DNA from: Chitinophagaceae bacterium | Lineage (GTDB): Bacteria; Bacteroidota; Bacteroidia; Chitinophagales; Chitinophagaceae | Length of the DNA: 64,000 nt | Direction of reading: 5' to 3' | Assembly: GCA_016722465.1 (NCBI GenBank) | Contig: JADKJC010000013.1 | Location: 806,001-870,000 of the forward strand | Part shown: positions 36,133 to 45,386 of the stretch, piece after piece | How positions within the stretch are numbered: the stretch's first letter is position 1 | Layout: each line of letters starts with the position of its first letter | Program-made: the position numbers and the translations under genes | Notes under the pieces: model-generated | Told to the model about the DNA's origin: nothing | What the model saw: the letters and a program-made list of their open reading frames with translations, nothing else | The model's database searches: none

Positions 36133-37557
36133 ATGAAGAAAGTAATTCTGACATTTTTTACATTTGTTTTGACCATACAATTAGCTTTTCCTTGTTCATC
36201 AATTGTATTGAAAGAAGGAAACAAAATCTTTTTAGCAAAGAACTTCGATTGGACTTATAGAGAAGGGATTATCATTAAGAACTTGAGAGGAACTAATAAA
36301 ACAGCATACTTTACTCATTCTGGAGAACAGGCAAATTGGACAAGTATTTATGGTAGTGTCACATTCAATCAAAATGGGAAAGAAATGCCTTATGGTGGGA
36401 TGAATGAAAAAGGCTTAGTGATTGAAATGCTATGGTTGGATCTTACTAAATATAACATTAACGAAGAAAAAAAGTATTTAAACGAGTTGGAATGGATCCA
36501 ATACCAACTTGACAATTTCGAGACAGTTCAACAAGTAATTGACCACTTGAACGACTTGAAAATTTATCCTATAAAAGGAAAAATTCATTACATTCTAACA
36601 GATAATACGGGACATTCAGTCGTCATTGAATATTTGAATGGGAAACCTCTTGCCTATAAAAAAGAAGCCAATACCTGCCAAGCCATTACTAACAATACTG
36701 TTTTTCATTCCGAACCTTATAAAACTCAAATAGATGGAATAAGAAAGAATAATACAGTATCAGCCTATCGTTATTTTCAACTGGAACAAGAAATTATAAA
36801 TAAATCAAATAAAGAAAAAATTAGTGAAGCATTTGCTTTTAATATTTTGAAAAAAGTTACAATTCCCAAAGGAAACTTCAAAACCATGTGGAGCATTGTT
36901 TACAATATCAATCAAAAAAGTATTTCATTTTTTACCGACACCCACAAAGAAATCAAAAGCATAAATCTTTCAGAATTAGACTTTGGCAAAGAATTGACAT
37001 ATTTCAACATTAACCAAAATGAATTGAAAAACCTGAGTAAAGAATTAATTCGGTTAACAGAAGCAATTAACTATTCTTACAATTCACCCTCATTGGTGCA
37101 CCTTGGTATTGAAGAAAATGTCGCCCGTGATATAAGTCAGCATCAATTTACTCCAGGCAATAACAGGTCAAGCGTATTTGCTGACGACTATTTTCATTTT
37201 GAAATCTCAATTCCACTGGAAGAAGAAAGGCAGACAGGATTTTTAGCGGTTATGGACAATGAACAAAACTTTGACAAAAAGCAAGCAGTAACTGGTGGCT
37301 ATCTTTATGGAAATATAGGAAAGGGTACACTGATAGTTCATATTTATGGCCTGAAAAATGGAAAATATTCGATGATATCGTTTATTGACAACAATAAAAA
37401 CAGAAAATTAGACTTTGATATGAATGGGAAAGCCTTGGAAAAATATGCATCTTTCAGTGACAATAACTTTACATCAGAAAATGAAATAAAATATTCAAAT
37501 ACTTCATCAGAGTTCAATAAATCAAACGCAAAAATTTCGGTTATTTGGAAACAATAG
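36133..37557 (+). CDS. Choloylglycine hydrolase/penicillin-acylase-family enzyme with C-terminal DUF2141-like domain
   Basis: Exported Ntn-hydrolase of the CBAH family (bile-salt hydrolase, penicillin V acylase, acyl-homoserine-lactone acylase). Residues 1-20 are a signal peptide; Cys21 (FPCSSIVLKEGN) becomes the N-terminal nucleophile on cleavage. Further family marks: LAKNFDWTYREG, PYGGMNEKGLVIEMLWLD, AITNNTVF, and MWSIVYNINQKSISFFT. The fold normally ends near residue 330. Here about 120 extra residues follow, with IVHIYGLKNGKYSMISFIDN and a Ca-loop-like NNKNRKLDFDMNGK, close to DUF2141. Base composition is far more AT-rich (about one-third GC by eye) than the neighbours, as is that of the next gene, which suggests transfer. 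Confidence 0.75.
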   Translation: MKKVILTFFTFVLTIQLAFPCSSIVLKEGNKIFLAKNFDWTYREGIIIKNLRGTNKTAYFTHSGEQANWTSIYGSVTFNQNGKEMPYGGMNEKGLVIEMLWLDLTKYNINEEKKYLNELEWIQYQLDNFETVQQVIDHLNDLKIYPIKGKIHYILTDNTGHSVVIEYLNGKPLAYKKEANTCQAITNNTVFHSEPYKTQIDGIRKNNTVSAYRYFQLEQEIINKSNKEKISEAFAFNILKKVTIPKGNFKTMWSIVYNINQKSISFFTDTHKEIKSINLSELDFGKELTYFNINQNELKNLSKELIRLTEAINYSYNSPSLVHLGIEENVARDISQHQFTPGNNRSSVFADDYFHFEISIPLEEERQTGFLAVMDNEQNFDKKQAVTGGYLYGNIGKGTLIVHIYGLKNGKYSMISFIDNNKNRKLDFDMNGKALEKYASFSDNNFTSENEIKYSNTSSEFNKSNAKISVIWKQ

Positions 37558-37808
37558 AAATGCCAGCTGCCGCCATTGGGTTTTGTGCAAGTGTGGCTTT
37601 ACAAACAAACATCAGCCGATTACAAATCCAAGCTGTGGTTCGGGCTTGACAAGCAACTTTGAACATGAATTCTTAACTTCAACAAAATAATTTCAATCAT
37701 CAGCGGTACCGGGCGGACGGAATACTAATTCCACACTTAAACAAAGCCATGGCCGTTAGCGGTAATTTTAAAGGCAGACACTACCCAATTATAAATCTAA
37801 GAAACAGA
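37558..37808. other. 250-bp spacer between the two islet genes
   Basis: No gene. GC content is higher than in the flanking genes, and it contains imperfect hairpins (e.g. CAAGC...GCTTG around 37632-37651) and GCCGTTAGCGGT near 37752. Looks like a recombination junction or cassette spacer, but I could not match a defined attachment site. Confidence 0.35.
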
Positions 37809-38546
37809 ATGCGGGCATTTATATTCACATTGGTATTTATTTTTTCTCTGACAAATATTTTTGGACAGACAGAAGAAGCAAAACTTAAAATTTTACATTT
37901 AACAGAAGATTTTTGCATTTATACTACTTACAATACATACGAAGGACAACAAATCCCAGCAAATGGCATGTATCTTATTACTAGCAATGGCGTTGTTTTG
38001 TTTGACACACCTTGGGACACAACACAATTTCAACCCTTGCTTGACAGTATAAAATTAAAACATAAAAAAAGTGTGACAATCTGTATTGCAACCCATTGGC
38101 ACAGTGACAGGACAGAGGGACTTGAATATTATAAGCAAAAAGGAATTAAGACTTATACGACTTTGTTAACAGATGAATTAAGTAAAAAGAACAATAAGAA
38201 AAGGGCTGAATTTTTAATGACCAAGGACACGGTTTTCAATATTGGACAATATTCTTTTGAAACTTATTATCCAGGACAAGGACATGCTGCAGACAATATA
38301 GTGATATGGTTTAGTAAAGAGAAAATCCTACATGGTGGTTGTTTGATAAAAGGTGCTGATGCTAAAAATTTAGGTTATTTGGGTGATGCAAATGTAATCG
38401 AGTATGAATCTACTCTAAAAAAAGTTCAGGCGAAATGCCCAAACCCAACATTCATTATCATTTCGCATAGCGATTGGAATAATATTAAATCATTGAAACA
38501 TTCTATAAAGTTGGCAAAAAAACTTAAAAGAAAAAGCTCAAAATAA
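37809..38546 (+). CDS. Subclass B1 metallo-beta-lactamase
   Basis: Periplasmic zinc hydrolase expected to open beta-lactam rings. Signal peptide about 1-19 (MRAFIFTLVFIFSLTNIFG). All six B1 zinc ligands are visible, numbered from ATG 37809: His96, His98 and Asp100 in ATHWHSDRTEG, His159 in YPGQGHAADN, Cys178 in GGCLIK, and His220 in IISHSDW. Lys181 at the usual substrate-carboxylate position and a following LGYLGDAN loop are also typical of B1 enzymes of the Flavobacteriia type. Length 245 aa is normal. A frame extends upstream to 37749, but the signal peptide begins at 37809. Its resistance spectrum cannot be told from sequence. Confidence 0.87.
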   Translation: MRAFIFTLVFIFSLTNIFGQTEEAKLKILHLTEDFCIYTTYNTYEGQQIPANGMYLITSNGVVLFDTPWDTTQFQPLLDSIKLKHKKSVTICIATHWHSDRTEGLEYYKQKGIKTYTTLLTDELSKKNNKKRAEFLMTKDTVFNIGQYSFETYYPGQGHAADNIVIWFSKEKILHGGCLIKGADAKNLGYLGDANVIEYESTLKKVQAKCPNPTFIIISHSDWNNIKSLKHSIKLAKKLKRKSSK

Positions 38547-38592
38547 AAATTGGTGTCAGAACAAAAACTACTGCCCACACCAGGTTTACTGT

Positions 38593-38600
38593 TATTTTTG
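38593..38600 (+). promoter_or_regulatory. Bacteroidota -7 box for the Clp-N protein gene
   Basis: TATTTTTG, a full TAnnTTTG match, 32 bp before the GTG at 38632. Confidence 0.4.
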
Positions 38601-38631
38601 ACGGGCATTCATAATACAATACAACTGCTTA

Positions 38632-39180
38632 GTGGACCATTTATTTTCACCGGAACTGAAAGAGCTTGTAGCCAAAGCAAGAGAAACAGCCATTGACCTT
38701 GGCTATGATTATATCTCTACCATTCATTTTTTTATAGCAGATTGTGAAAGCAACTACCCAAATTCCATTTTTAAATTTGCCTTTGCCGATGACAATGCAT
38801 TTAAAAAATTCAAAACAGATTACACCTTAAACAAAGAAGACTTGTTAAATTTTACTGAAGCCAGTTTACCACTAACAAAAGAAGCAGAAAAAACGATCCG
38901 GCTCTCAGAGTCTGAAAGAATGCTGTGCAAACAAACGCTGGTTTATCCATGTCATGTATTTGTAGCTGCCTTAAAAAATGAGGAGTCACTATTGTTTCAA
39001 TGTTTCAAACACGATGAGCATGCACTTGCCAACCTCGTTAGATATTATAAAGAGCATGGAGTTTTTGAAATAAGCAAGATGAGTGCCTCCCGGATTGCAA
39101 AAGAATATTACGTACCCGGCCAAAAGAATAATGAGGGATTCATCAATAAAATACTAAAGCTCTTTAAACGATCAGCATAA
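38632..39180 (+). CDS. Stand-alone Clp N-terminal-domain protein
   Basis: A 182-aa cytoplasmic protein with GTG start. It resembles two Clp-N (ClpA/ClpB N-terminal) repeats: FSPELKELVAKARETAIDLG with YDYISTIHFF, and about residue 85 TKEAEKTIRLSESERM with YPCHVFVAAL. There is no AAA+ ATPase domain. Clp-N domains bind substrates or adaptors, so this may be an adaptor or a truncated Clp protein. The C-terminal 50 residues are unlike Clp-N. Cotranscribed with the acyltransferase 9 bp later. Function not assigned. Confidence 0.65.
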   Translation: MDHLFSPELKELVAKARETAIDLGYDYISTIHFFIADCESNYPNSIFKFAFADDNAFKKFKTDYTLNKEDLLNFTEASLPLTKEAEKTIRLSESERMLCKQTLVYPCHVFVAALKNEESLLFQCFKHDEHALANLVRYYKEHGVFEISKMSASRIAKEYYVPGQKNNEGFINKILKLFKRSA

Positions 39181-39189
39181 ACAGCCAGT

Positions 39190-40227
39190 ATGGAAAATAA
39201 ACAGGCGGAAACAAACTGGATGAATCAATTAAGGGCATTGGCCACTTTTGCTGTTGTGCTTTTACATGTGGCAGCTCCGGTGCTTTCGCAATATGGCGTT
39301 ATCAATAATGCAAACTGGATGGTTGGAAATATCTACGACAGCATGGTTCGCTTTTGCGTACCCGTCTTTTTAATGTTGACCGGGGCCCTGCTATTACCCA
39401 AAAAAATTGAACTCACTGATTTCCTGAAAAGAAGATTTGCAAGGATACTGCTTCCATTTATTTTCTGGAGCTGCATCTATATCCTCATCAAACTGCTTGC
39501 AAAATGGAAAAGTGGAGAACACCCTGATATTATCAGCCTGGGCAAATACATATTTATCCAGTTCAGAGATGGCGCATCTTTGCACTTTTGGTATGTGTAC
39601 ATGATTATTGGAATTTATTTATTCATCCCGGTACTGTGTAAATGGATTAACAACAGCAGCCAGAAAGAAGTGTTGTACTTTATCATTATATGGCTAATGC
39701 TGATCATGATGAATATCCCAATGCTCACCAAATTTAAACCTGCTATTGACCTGACTTATTTTGCAGGCTTTATTGGATACCCCGTGCTGGGCTATTACTT
39801 AACCAAATACTTCAATTATAAAAACGCCGGAAAATGGGCGTTGGTACTAATAATAGCTGGAATAACCGTAACAATAACAGGAACCTATTGGGCTACAAAA
39901 AAAATGGGCGTTTTCGAAGAATATTTTTTTGGTTATTTAAGCCCGAATGTGCTGTTGGCAGCAACAGGCATATTCCTGTTTTTCAGATCTTCACAATTCA
40001 GCAACGGTAAACTTAATACTGCCACAAACTTCATCAGCAAATACAGTTACGGAATATATCTTTCACATGTATTAGTACTGGCCTTATTAGGCAAATCAGG
40101 TATCAACTGGTCGTTCATACATCCGGGCATCGGCATTCCACTCACCAGCATCATCGTTTTTACTATCTCCTTAGCAGTCACTTACCTTGTCAATAAGATA
40201 CCCTATGGAAATTATGTTTCCGGATAG
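39190..40227 (+). CDS. Acyltransferase family 3 membrane protein (OafA/WecH-like)
   Basis: A 345-aa integral membrane protein with about ten transmembrane helices. The first helix carries the family's LRALATFAVVLLHVAAPV, with the conserved His, and the next loop reads CVPVFLMLTGALLLP. Members move acetyl or other acyl groups onto sugars or lipids at the membrane; the acceptor is unknown. It follows the Clp-N-like gene directly; no surface-polysaccharide cluster is near. Confidence 0.85.
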   Translation: MENKQAETNWMNQLRALATFAVVLLHVAAPVLSQYGVINNANWMVGNIYDSMVRFCVPVFLMLTGALLLPKKIELTDFLKRRFARILLPFIFWSCIYILIKLLAKWKSGEHPDIISLGKYIFIQFRDGASLHFWYVYMIIGIYLFIPVLCKWINNSSQKEVLYFIIIWLMLIMMNIPMLTKFKPAIDLTYFAGFIGYPVLGYYLTKYFNYKNAGKWALVLIIAGITVTITGTYWATKKMGVFEEYFFGYLSPNVLLAATGIFLFFRSSQFSNGKLNTATNFISKYSYGIYLSHVLVLALLGKSGINWSFIHPGIGIPLTSIIVFTISLAVTYLVNKIPYGNYVSG

Positions 40228-40438
40228 AGATGCCATATTATTTTCTGCCCGGTATTTCCCGAAATGCTACGCTACCGGCATCACTTTCAAATCAGCAAGT
40301 GTAGCCCCTGTCACTCTGTACAATAGAAATTGGCTGCCTATTTTTTAAAGCACTTGAAAAAAAACGTTCAACTTTTTGATAAAATCACTTTCCGCCACAT
40401 AAAAACTCCTTATTTTACTCTATAGAAAACATACAGCA

Positions 40439-42178
40439 ATGAAAAACTCAATTGTCATCTTATTACTTGCTTTTGGAACTGCTGCCTTTATTAAAATGGA
40501 GCATTCAAAACTAAAGGCGGAAAAAATAAAGACGGACATCAATGCCTACCGGAACAAATATACAGTTGGCTGCAGTCCCGATCTTTCGTCCATCGATTTT
40601 TCAACCGATGCCAACAGGATTCCGCTGTTGAAAGGCTGGGGCAGTTACCGCATGGCAGTAACAGTCAGCAACGACAGCGCCAATATCTATTTTCAGCAGG
40701 GCATAAATATGTATTACGGCTTTCACATTATTGAAGCGTTGGCTTCTTTTGAAAAAGCTACCAGCTTTGATGAAAATTTTGCAATGGGTTACTGGGGCAA
40801 GGCGCTGGCATACGGGCCCAATATCAACGACATGGGCTATGCCGCTTCTCCCGAAGCACTGGCTTCCGTAAAAAAAGCAACGGATTTATACCGCCATTGC
40901 ACCACACTTGAAAAAGCATTGATAGATGCAATGAATGTGCGGTACAGTGCTGATACCACCCAAAGCAGGGAACAGCTGAACCAGTTATATGCTGATGCGA
41001 TGAAGAAGGTATATGCCGATTTTCCCAATAACGCCGATGCAGGCACTTTGTATGCTGATGCATTGATGGTGCAACATCCCTGGGATCTGTACGACAGGAA
41101 TTACGATCCAAAACCATGGACACCCGCTATTGTTAATGTATTGGAACAAGTGGTAAAACGCTTTCCCAACAATCCCGGTGCCGGCCATTATTATATCCAT
41201 GCAGTGGAAGGTTCCAGGCATCCCGAAAAAGGTTTGGCAGTTGCTAACCGGCTTGGTGCTATGATGCCAGGCTTATCTCACCTGGTACACATGCCTTCTC
41301 ATATTTACATCCGTTCAGGGCATTATAATAAAGGCATTGCAGTGAATAAAGCCGCCGTAAAAGGTTATGATAGCTATCTTGACAAATATCCTCCTGTAGT
41401 AAACAACGCCTTTCTTTACCTGCTGCATAACCAGCACATGGAAGCTGCCTGCTCCATGATGGACGGGCAATACAGCAATGCAATACAAGTAGCCACTGCT
41501 CTCAATAAAAAAATTGACAGCAGCATGCTGGATGCTGGCGGATACTTTGGTATTTTCAGTCAGTATGTTTATCTCACACCGCAATTCATACAATTGCGCT
41601 TTGGCAAATGGGATGAAGTATTGAAAACACCTGCCGTACCTGTATCACAAGTTTATGCAAATGTATTATTCCATTTTGCAAGAGGTATTGCACTGGCAAG
41701 AACACACCAACCGGAGGCAGCGCTTAAAGAATTACAACAATTGCAGGAAGCATTATCTAACCCACAACTGCAGGAAGCTCCACCAGCATTTAACCCGGGC
41801 ATTGCCGGCACACTGGTGGCTGAAAAAATTTTACAGGGCGTAATTGCTGAAGAAAAAAATGACCCGGCAACAGCCATTGCATTGCTTACAGAAGCGGTAT
41901 ACAAAGAAGACGGCATGCTGTATGGCGAGCCAAGAGACTGGCTGTTACCTGCAAGGCAATACCTGGCAGCGGTATTGTTGAAAACGAAAAACTACAAAGA
42001 AGCCGAAACAACCTGCCGGGAAGACCTCCGCATCAATCCGGCCAATCCCTGGTCATTAACAGGATTGTACCAGGCATTGCAACAACAGGGCAAAACAAAA
42101 GAAGCAGCGCCAATCAAACTGCAGGCAAAAAAAGCAGCAGCAAGAGCTGATATAAAAATTACAAGCCTGGTTTTCTGA
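40439..42178 (+). CDS. Exported TPR-repeat protein
   Basis: A 579-aa protein with an uncleaved or cleavable N-terminal signal (MKNSIVILLLAFGTAAF) and tetratricopeptide repeats. They are seen at DSANIYFQQGINMYYGFH and ALASFEKATSFDENFAMGYW, in the middle as VKRFPNNPGAGHYYIHAVEG, and near the C-terminus as NYKEAETTCREDLRINPAN. Conserved HxYIHAVE, SHLVHMPSHIYIRSGHY and QHMEAACSMM motifs are shared by a Bacteroidota/Proteobacteria TPR family whose activity is not established. A 211-bp gap with no promoter match precedes it. Confidence 0.72.
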   Translation: MKNSIVILLLAFGTAAFIKMEHSKLKAEKIKTDINAYRNKYTVGCSPDLSSIDFSTDANRIPLLKGWGSYRMAVTVSNDSANIYFQQGINMYYGFHIIEALASFEKATSFDENFAMGYWGKALAYGPNINDMGYAASPEALASVKKATDLYRHCTTLEKALIDAMNVRYSADTTQSREQLNQLYADAMKKVYADFPNNADAGTLYADALMVQHPWDLYDRNYDPKPWTPAIVNVLEQVVKRFPNNPGAGHYYIHAVEGSRHPEKGLAVANRLGAMMPGLSHLVHMPSHIYIRSGHYNKGIAVNKAAVKGYDSYLDKYPPVVNNAFLYLLHNQHMEAACSMMDGQYSNAIQVATALNKKIDSSMLDAGGYFGIFSQYVYLTPQFIQLRFGKWDEVLKTPAVPVSQVYANVLFHFARGIALARTHQPEAALKELQQLQEALSNPQLQEAPPAFNPGIAGTLVAEKILQGVIAEEKNDPATAIALLTEAVYKEDGMLYGEPRDWLLPARQYLAAVLLKTKNYKEAETTCREDLRINPANPWSLTGLYQALQQQGKTKEAAPIKLQAKKAAARADIKITSLVF

Positions 42179-42219
42179 TCGCATAAATAAATATCAGCAA
42201 CTTTAAAATTAATGGGCTG

Positions 42220-42227
42220 TACCTTTG
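42220..42227 (+). promoter_or_regulatory. Bacteroidota -7 box for the cbpA-cbpM operon
   Basis: TACCTTTG, a full TAnnTTTG match, 25 bp before the ATG at 42252. Confidence 0.45.
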
Positions 42228-42251
42228 TACAACAGGTATAAAACCAAGCGT

Positions 42252-43139
42252 ATGGAATTTATAGACTACTATAAAGTGTTGGGGATCGACAAAACCGCTT
42301 CGGAAGAAGACATCAAAAAAGCCTACCGGAAATTGGCCCGGAAACTGCACCCTGATCTTAATCCCAATGATAAGGAAGCTCATAAAAAATTCCAGGCCAT
42401 TAACGAGGCCAACGAAGTGTTGAGCGATCCGGAAAAAAGAAAAAAATATGATCAGTATGGTAAAGACTGGCAACATGCCGACCAATTTGAACAGCAGCGA
42501 CAGCAACAACGGCATCAGCAATCACAGTATTCAGGCGGGCAACATTTTGGAGAAGACGATGACCGGGATTTCTCCAGCTTTTTTGAATCTATGTTTGGTG
42601 GAAGTGGCAGCCGCAGCAGGCAAACAAAATTTCGTGGGCAGGATTATAATGCCGAGCTGAAACTTGGCCTTACCGATGCCATGGTTACCCACCAGCAAAC
42701 ATTGACTGTGAATGGAAAAAACGTTCGCATCACTATACCGGCAGGTATTGAGAACGGGCAGGTGATTAAATTAAAAGGTTATGGTGCACCGGGTGTAAAC
42801 GGCGGCCCGGCTGGTGACTTGTACATTACGTTCGTGATTGCTCCACATCCGCATTTTAAACGGATGGGTAATGACCTTTATACCAATGCTACCATCGACC
42901 TGTACACCGCATTACTTGGCGGAGAAACCACCATTGATACCTTGAATGGAAAAGTGAAACTGAAGGTAAACCCTGAAACACAATATGGCACTAAAATACG
43001 GCTGAAAGGGAAAGGCTTTCCTGTATATAAAAAGGAAGGAGAAGCCGGCGACCTGTTTGTTACTTATGATATAAAACTCCCGACCCATCTTACTGAAAAA
43101 GAGAAAACGCTGTTCACAGAACTGAGTCAACTTAAATAA
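42252..43139 (+). CDS. cbpA: DnaJ-class co-chaperone CbpA
   Basis: J-domain co-chaperone of Hsp70. The J domain (residues 4-70) has [21 protein letters not shown] and the HPD tripeptide in [17 protein letters not shown]-rich linker (about 75-100) and Gly-rich stretch precede the two C-terminal substrate-binding domains ([20 protein letters not shown], then [18 protein letters not shown]). There is no zinc-finger domain, which separates CbpA from DnaJ. Length 296 aa from the ATG at 42252 is normal. The next gene encodes its modulator CbpM, 9 bp downstream, confirming the assignment. Confidence 0.93.
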   Translation: MEFIDYYKVLGIDKTASEEDIKKAYRKLARKLHPDLNPNDKEAHKKFQAINEANEVLSDPEKRKKYDQYGKDWQHADQFEQQRQQQRHQQSQYSGGQHFGEDDDRDFSSFFESMFGGSGSRSRQTKFRGQDYNAELKLGLTDAMVTHQQTLTVNGKNVRITIPAGIENGQVIKLKGYGAPGVNGGPAGDLYITFVIAPHPHFKRMGNDLYTNATIDLYTALLGGETTIDTLNGKVKLKVNPETQYGTKIRLKGKGFPVYKKEGEAGDLFVTYDIKLPTHLTEKEKTLFTELSQLK

Positions 43140-43148
43140 ACCTTTTGT

Positions 43149-43442
43149 ATGAAAACAGAAGAAATGATACCTGCCAGTGAATTTTGTATTCACCACAACA
43201 TTGAGTTGTCATTTATTTGTTCCTTGCAGGATTCGGGGTTGATAGAAGTCATCAAAACGGAAGAAAAAATATTTGTTCCCATCAACCAATTGCCCCAACT
43301 GGAAAAACTGGTTAGGCTGTATTATGAAATGGATATTAACCTGGAGGGCATTGAAACCATTACTTATTTATTGCAGCGCATGAATGAAATGCAGCAGCAA
43401 ATTTCCCGGCTTACCACCGAGCTTCAACTGTACGAACCATAA
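43149..43442 (+). CDS. cbpM: Chaperone modulator CbpM
   Basis: A 97-aa MerR-like/helical regulator that binds the CbpA J domain. Visible features: EFCIHHNIELSFICSLQDSG near the N-terminus (a conserved HxI.xxF..L pattern), IFVPINQLPQLEKLVRLYYE in the middle, and a C-terminal coiled coil with LLQRMNEMQQQISRLTTELQ. Its position 9 bp after cbpA gives the classic pair. Confidence 0.9.
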   Translation: MKTEEMIPASEFCIHHNIELSFICSLQDSGLIEVIKTEEKIFVPINQLPQLEKLVRLYYEMDINLEGIETITYLLQRMNEMQQQISRLTTELQLYEP

Positions 43443-43631
43443 TGCTGGGAACACAGCCCCCATCAGCTACAACAGGTGATGATAAGTTGATCAATCTCAT
43501 ATCCTGCAAGTTTGAATAACCAGCTGTATTAAGTAATTTTATGTTGCCTGTAACCTTAAGCTATTGAGGCTGGTACAGGATGCCTGTACAATAGTGATAT
43601 AGCAGCTGGAGTGGATTTAAATATAGCCCGG

Positions 43632-44681
43632 ATGATACAGAGAAGAGTTCATGATTTTACACTTTCTCATTATTATAATGTCATTGCATTATTCTGCCTT
43701 TTGATCAATAGTCAATCACCAGCTCAATCCATAAAAAGGCATGCATTATTTGAGTCCGATTCCGCATTGCAGCTTACCATTGAAACCGACTTTAAAAGTA
43801 TGTACGCAGTTAACAGTGACAGCGTTTATCAAAAAGCAATGATCACCTTTCATTTAAGGGAGAAGAGCATAAAAGAGGAGGTACGCATACGTGTGCGTGG
43901 AGCGCAACGCAGGGTTGTTTGCAGCACCCCATCCTTACTGATTGATTTCGGTTCTGCTGCAGGAGGTCCATTAAGAAAACTAAACAAGCTGAAATTAGTA
44001 ACCGGTTGCAGCCACTACTGGAAGGACGAACAACTGGTAATAAAGGAATACCTCGTATACAAACTATATAACCTGCTTACCGAAAAAAGTTTCAAGGTTC
44101 GCCTTGCAAGGATCAATTACCAGGATATAAAAAAGCCATCGCATGCCTACCTGCAATATGCTTTTTTTATTGAAGACACAGATGATATGGCAGCCCGCAA
44201 TAACTGCCGTGAACTGAACAGGCCTGTTAAAACAGAAGAAACCAACCGGAAGCAAATGACATTGCTCGCAATATTCCAGTATATGATCGGCAATGTGGAC
44301 TGGGCTGTACCAGTATTGAAAAACATAAAGTTAATAGTCTCCAGAACGCATACAGATGAAGCCCCTTTTGCGGTTCCGTATGATTTTGATTATGCAGGAA
44401 TTGTGAATGCGGAGTATGCCGTACCCAACCCGGAATACAATATTGAAACAGTAAAAGAAAGGGTTTACCAGGGATTTCCCAGAAAGCCCGAAGAGATCAG
44501 TGATGCAATTGACAGTTTGCTTTTGCATAAAGGGACCATTGATGCAGTAATCCGAAACTGTAAACTGCTGCAAAATGTTTACAAAAAAGAAATGCTTGCA
44601 TACCTTGATGAATTTTACCTGTTGATTGCCGACAAGAAAAAAGCGAATCAAATTTTTATTGACAATGCAAGAAGATATTAA
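43632..44681 (+). CDS. Exported protein, CotH-like fold suspected
   Basis: Roughly 349 aa from the ATG at 43632; an in-frame GTG at 43611 is the alternative. The N-terminus looks like an export signal (YYNVIALFCLLINSQSPAQ). The body has IRVRGAQRRVVCSTPSLLIDF, then LNKLKLVTGCSHYWKDE, KEYLVYKLYNLLTEKSFKV, and PYDFDYAGIVNAEY. A core pattern of basic strand, Leu-rich helix and a PxDFD motif is reminiscent of CotH-type kinase folds, but I cannot confirm it. I know similar unnamed proteins in Chitinophagaceae. It overlaps the next gene by 17 bp, so the two are coupled. Confidence 0.55.
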   Translation: MIQRRVHDFTLSHYYNVIALFCLLINSQSPAQSIKRHALFESDSALQLTIETDFKSMYAVNSDSVYQKAMITFHLREKSIKEEVRIRVRGAQRRVVCSTPSLLIDFGSAAGGPLRKLNKLKLVTGCSHYWKDEQLVIKEYLVYKLYNLLTEKSFKVRLARINYQDIKKPSHAYLQYAFFIEDTDDMAARNNCRELNRPVKTEETNRKQMTLLAIFQYMIGNVDWAVPVLKNIKLIVSRTHTDEAPFAVPYDFDYAGIVNAEYAVPNPEYNIETVKERVYQGFPRKPEEISDAIDSLLLHKGTIDAVIRNCKLLQNVYKKEMLAYLDEFYLLIADKKKANQIFIDNARRY

Positions 44682-45123
44682 AATAATACCCTTACCGGAA
44701 GAAATCATCAGTAACGAACTGCTGAATGAAGTGTATAAAACAGGCACTATCAATTTTTATGATTTTGCCACTAGCCGCTATGCTGCCGATGAAAATGGAT
44801 TGGGCAAAACAAAAACTGCAGCCAGCCATTTGGTAAAGGAAAAACTTGCAAAATATACTGATGAAGAACATACATTACTCTCCATCAGCAATTATGGTCG
44901 CTATTGGATCCTCCAGGGTGGTTATCTTGCATTTTTAAAAGGTAACCATGAACCAAAAGAACATACACAGGACATGCATCACTCCAAAGAAGAATTATTA
45001 GAAGCACGTTTAAAACTAACCCATTTCAGGCTGATCGCTTTTTGGTTAACGCTGATACTTTCCATTCTTGGCTTTTTCTTTTCGCTCATTAATTTCTACC
45101 TCATTATTAGTGTCAAAAAATAA
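44665..45123 (+). CDS. Membrane-anchored protein, unknown function
   Basis: A 152-aa protein from ATG 44665 with a C-terminal transmembrane hairpin (about 113-147, FWLTLILSILGFFFSLINFYLI). The cytoplasmic N-terminal part has a helix-rich sequence, LPEEIISNELLNEVYKTG, and ALAKYTDEEHTLLS-like text around residue 75. No family recognised. Its start lies inside the preceding CDS in a different frame, a common translational-coupling arrangement; the two products may work together at the membrane. Confidence 0.55.
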   Translation: MQEDIKIIPLPEEIISNELLNEVYKTGTINFYDFATSRYAADENGLGKTKTAASHLVKEKLAKYTDEEHTLLSISNYGRYWILQGGYLAFLKGNHEPKEHTQDMHHSKEELLEARLKLTHFRLIAFWLTLILSILGFFFSLINFYLIISVKK

Positions 45124-45386
45124 TTACTGCCTTACTTATCAATTCTTTAATTGATTTCCTCACCTGGAAGCTGCACCTGTAATCCCATTACCCATCCACT
45201 AAGGCTGTTTTATTCCATTATTTAAAAACTGATTCCATAATAAGGAAAAATGAGGCCTTTAGTCATTTGTAACAAATTGATTTTCAGGTATTTAATTCTG
45301 GCACATTGATGGACTTACAGTCTGTAGATTGCCGTGAATAAGCCGGCAGCTAAAAAACTAAACCGTCACCCACTAACGAAAACACT

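Noticed and set aside
36000..37808. Integron attC-like sites around the AT-rich islet
   Set aside because: Short AAC and GTTAG-like pieces exist, but I found no complete site with correct core spacing, and no integrase.
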